Assembly: GCA_049642725.1 (NCBI GenBank)
Contig: JBARPC010000009.1
Coordinates: 1-37,177 of the forward strand
Length of the DNA stretch: 37,177 bases
Reading direction: 5' to 3'
DNA from: JAGLYZ01 sp049642725
GTDB lineage: Bacteria > Patescibacteriota > Minisyncoccia > Minisyncoccales > JAGMDC01
Below are positions 35,972-37,177 of this stretch, in pieces. The position numbers and the translations under genes were made by a program. The notes beneath the pieces were generated by a model. That model was not told where the DNA came from, did no database searches, and saw nothing but the letters and a program-made list of their open reading frames with translations. Each line of letters starts with the position of its first letter. The stretch's first letter is position 1.

Positions 35972-37177
35972 GAAACTCTTCTATTTGTTTCTTTGCTTCC
36001 GGCATCAGCTCTAATGTTTTTAGGGCTTCTTTTTTTGCTTCTTCAAGAGCACCGAGTTCTTTATAATATATTGCTAAATAGAAATGATATTGAGCATTAG
36101 ATGGATTTATTTTTGTTAATTTCTGATAAACCTTAACTAATTCCTGATAATTTTTAATACTTAAATAAGCGTTAGCGAGTTGTAAAAGAGAATTTTCAGA
36201 ATTTATTAAATATCTTGTTTGTCCAGCCATTTCTATATTTTTTTGGGCTTTCTCAACTTCATTTAAACAGATATTAGTTAATCCCATCAACCACCAGCAT
36301 TCTCCAAGTTTTGGATTTAAATTAATACATTCTTGGGCCTTCCTTTTTGCTCCTAAATAATCATTAGTTAAATAATCGATTTTTATCCAACCAATAAAAA
36401 CTTCTTGACGCTTTGGAGAAAGCTGATTTGCTTTTTCAAAATAAGAATTCGCTTCCTCTTTTAAATCTTTTTCTCCTTTCTCAATCAACACGTTAGTGTA
36501 GTTTCCAAGCAATAACCAGTTTCTTGTATAATAAGGCCTTATTTCAGTATTTTCTTTTAAAACATTAATTGCTTTTTCCGCTAAAATTCCTTGAAAAGCC
36601 GGAGGCGTTTTTTCTAAGTTTTGACTAATAAACTCAAAATAGTTTAATCTTAAATAACTGTCTAAATAACTATGAGAATCCAAGGTATTTTCTAATTGTT
36701 TTAAAGCTTCTTGATAATTTCCAATTTTAGATTGAGTTTGGGCAGAACGAATTTCTTTGTTAATTTGAAGAGGTTTTAGATTATAAGCCCAGATAAACCA
36801 GATTAAACCAATAAAAAGCAAGCCCAAAATTACAACTCTATATTTCTTTAATCCACCGAGCCCCCACACCAAAAATTTTGGTGTGGGGGCGAGAACTGTT
36901 CTCGGTAGATTGTTTTCTGGTTGATATATTAAACTTAAACTATAAGCAATTAATAAAAATGATATTAAATTGGTTGAAAATACATCAAAACTAAAGAAAT
37001 TAGCAGTAAAATAAGCCAAGAAGGTTGCCTGGATGCCGTGGTATATTACTACCTTTTCCGGTTTAACTTTTTTTAGTTTTTGTAATCCAGAGAATAAAAC
37101 CGTGAAAAGAGAAAGATAAATTATTAAAGCTGGGATGCCGGCAGTAACTCCAATGTCAAATATAAAATTATGCGCCC
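35958..37177 (-). CDS. O-antigen-ligase-like membrane protein with C-terminal TPR domain (5' end outside window)
   Basis: The minus-strand frame stays open from the right edge through the ATG at 37019, so that ATG is internal. Over 400 residues are visible. It begins with AHNFIFDIGVTAGIPALIIY, the O-antigen ligase/Wzy-C signature 'H-N-x-x-(L/F)-D', then transmembrane helices near 36910-37010 and 36780-36840, then a TPR-rich domain (for example EALKQLENTL, AQYHFYLAIYYKELGALEEA). O-antigen ligases join glycans to lipid or protein carriers outside the membrane; TPR-tailed forms often act in protein glycosylation. A palindrome is inserted in-frame between helices (36855-36906). Confidence 0.8.
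   Translation of the reverse strand, partial: AHNFIFDIGVTAGIPALIIYLSLFTVLFSGLQKLKKVKPEKVVIYHGIQATFLAYFTANFFSFDVFSTNLISFLLIAYSLSLIYQPENNLPRTVLAPTPKFLVWGLGGLKKYRVVILGLLFIGLIWFIWAYNLKPLQINKEIRSAQTQSKIGNYQEALKQLENTLDSHSYLDSYLRLNYFEFISQNLEKTPPAFQGILAEKAINVLKENTEIRPYYTRNWLLLGNYTNVLIEKGEKDLKEEANSYFEKANQLSPKRQEVFIGWIKIDYLTNDYLGAKRKAQECINLNPKLGECWWLMGLTNICLNEVEKAQKNIEMAGQTRYLINSENSLLQLANAYLSIKNYQELVKVYQKLTKINPSNAQYHFYLAIYYKELGALEEAKKEALKTLELMPEAKKQIEEFLKTL
35961..35980. terminator. Short bidirectional hairpin at the convergent gene ends
   Basis: AAGAGTTT (35961-35968) pairs with AAACTCTT (35973-35980). It spans the overlapping 3' ends of the two converging genes; T tracts are weak on both sides. Confidence 0.4.
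36855..36906. mobile_element. Nested palindrome inside the O-antigen-ligase-like gene
   Basis: ACCGAG (36855-36860) pairs with CTCGGT (36901-36906). Inside are a perfect 14-nt-arm hairpin, CCCCCACACCAAAA/TTTTGGTGTGGGGG (36861-36889), and CGAGAA-CTG-TTCTCG (36890-36904, competing with the outer arm). On the coding strand it adds roughly PRTVLAPTPKFLVWGLG. Its core is shared with the 12615 insert, and its end with 16016-16029. Confidence 0.65.

Noticed and set aside
37017..37019. ATG 37019 as the start of the minus-strand TPR gene
   Set aside because: The frame stays open to the window edge and the upstream residues carry the O-antigen-ligase signature, so the start lies outside the window.

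Overview
The window is an AT-rich stretch from a bacterium that most resembles the Candidate Phyla Radiation (Patescibacteria, probably Parcubacteria-like). This is inference from content. It has a ComEC without the C-terminal nuclease-like domain, a peptidoglycan-binding S-layer-like protein with a thrombospondin-1-like motif, a DUF5667-type protein behind an ECF sigma factor, an NrdD/NrdG pair, several leaderless promoters, and short palindromes lodged inside genes. No rRNA, tRNA or CRISPR array was seen. Nearly all genes are on the + strand; the exceptions are a RAYT-type transposase (20581-21306) and an O-antigen-ligase/TPR gene that runs off the right edge.

1-3130: pyrimidine region. The 3' tip of a probable pyrD is followed by a DsrE-like gene, pyrF, a small unknown gene and a pyrE-like gene. 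These are built as modules: TTGACA promoters, leaders ending in a strong Shine-Dalgarno sequence set unusually far (13-14 nt) from ATG, and near-identical hairpin trailers. 3161-9770: a leaderless SdpI-like membrane protein gene overlaps a radical SAM gene resembling tetraether-lipid synthase (Tes)/MJ0619, then an nrdD-nrdG-comEC operon with overlapping junctions. 9836-14697: a glycan operon (GH1, EamA-type transporter, membrane-anchored clan GH-A hydrolase, membrane GT2) behind two operator-like dyads. 14728-20533: an HtrA protease, an unusual transcription unit (16100-16905) with a 26-bp hairpin at its 5' end and a small hydrophobic ORF, ClpB, and an HtrA paralogue that has lost all three catalytic residues.

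20533-21420: a RAYT transposase flanked by, and containing, copies of a 29-nt palindrome; two further copies lie at 28180 (in-frame in a regulator gene) and 28998. 21478-27654: an anchored small protein, a 1601-aa secreted protein with two lamin-tail domains and about 14 PQQ-type repeats, and an unknown gene with its own promoter and terminator. 27870-29874: HTH regulator, ECF sigma factor and DUF5667-like membrane protein, probably an envelope-stress or surface-expression circuit. 30149-37177: a large secreted surface protein, a TPR membrane protein, a secreted Ig-like/GCTD-motif protein and, converging, the O-antigen-ligase/TPR gene.

The most distinctive theme is a set of small palindromic elements of several types. 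Some lie between genes (16968, 27686) and some sit in-frame inside genes (5617, 12615, 21106, 28180, 28804, 35551, 36855). The 12615 case can be removed on paper to leave a clean uninterrupted reading frame with a 5-nt direct repeat at its edges. Other recurring signals are four perfect DnaA-box 9-mers, all between genes, and two translation-start styles: leaderless promoters versus a far-spaced Shine-Dalgarno sequence.
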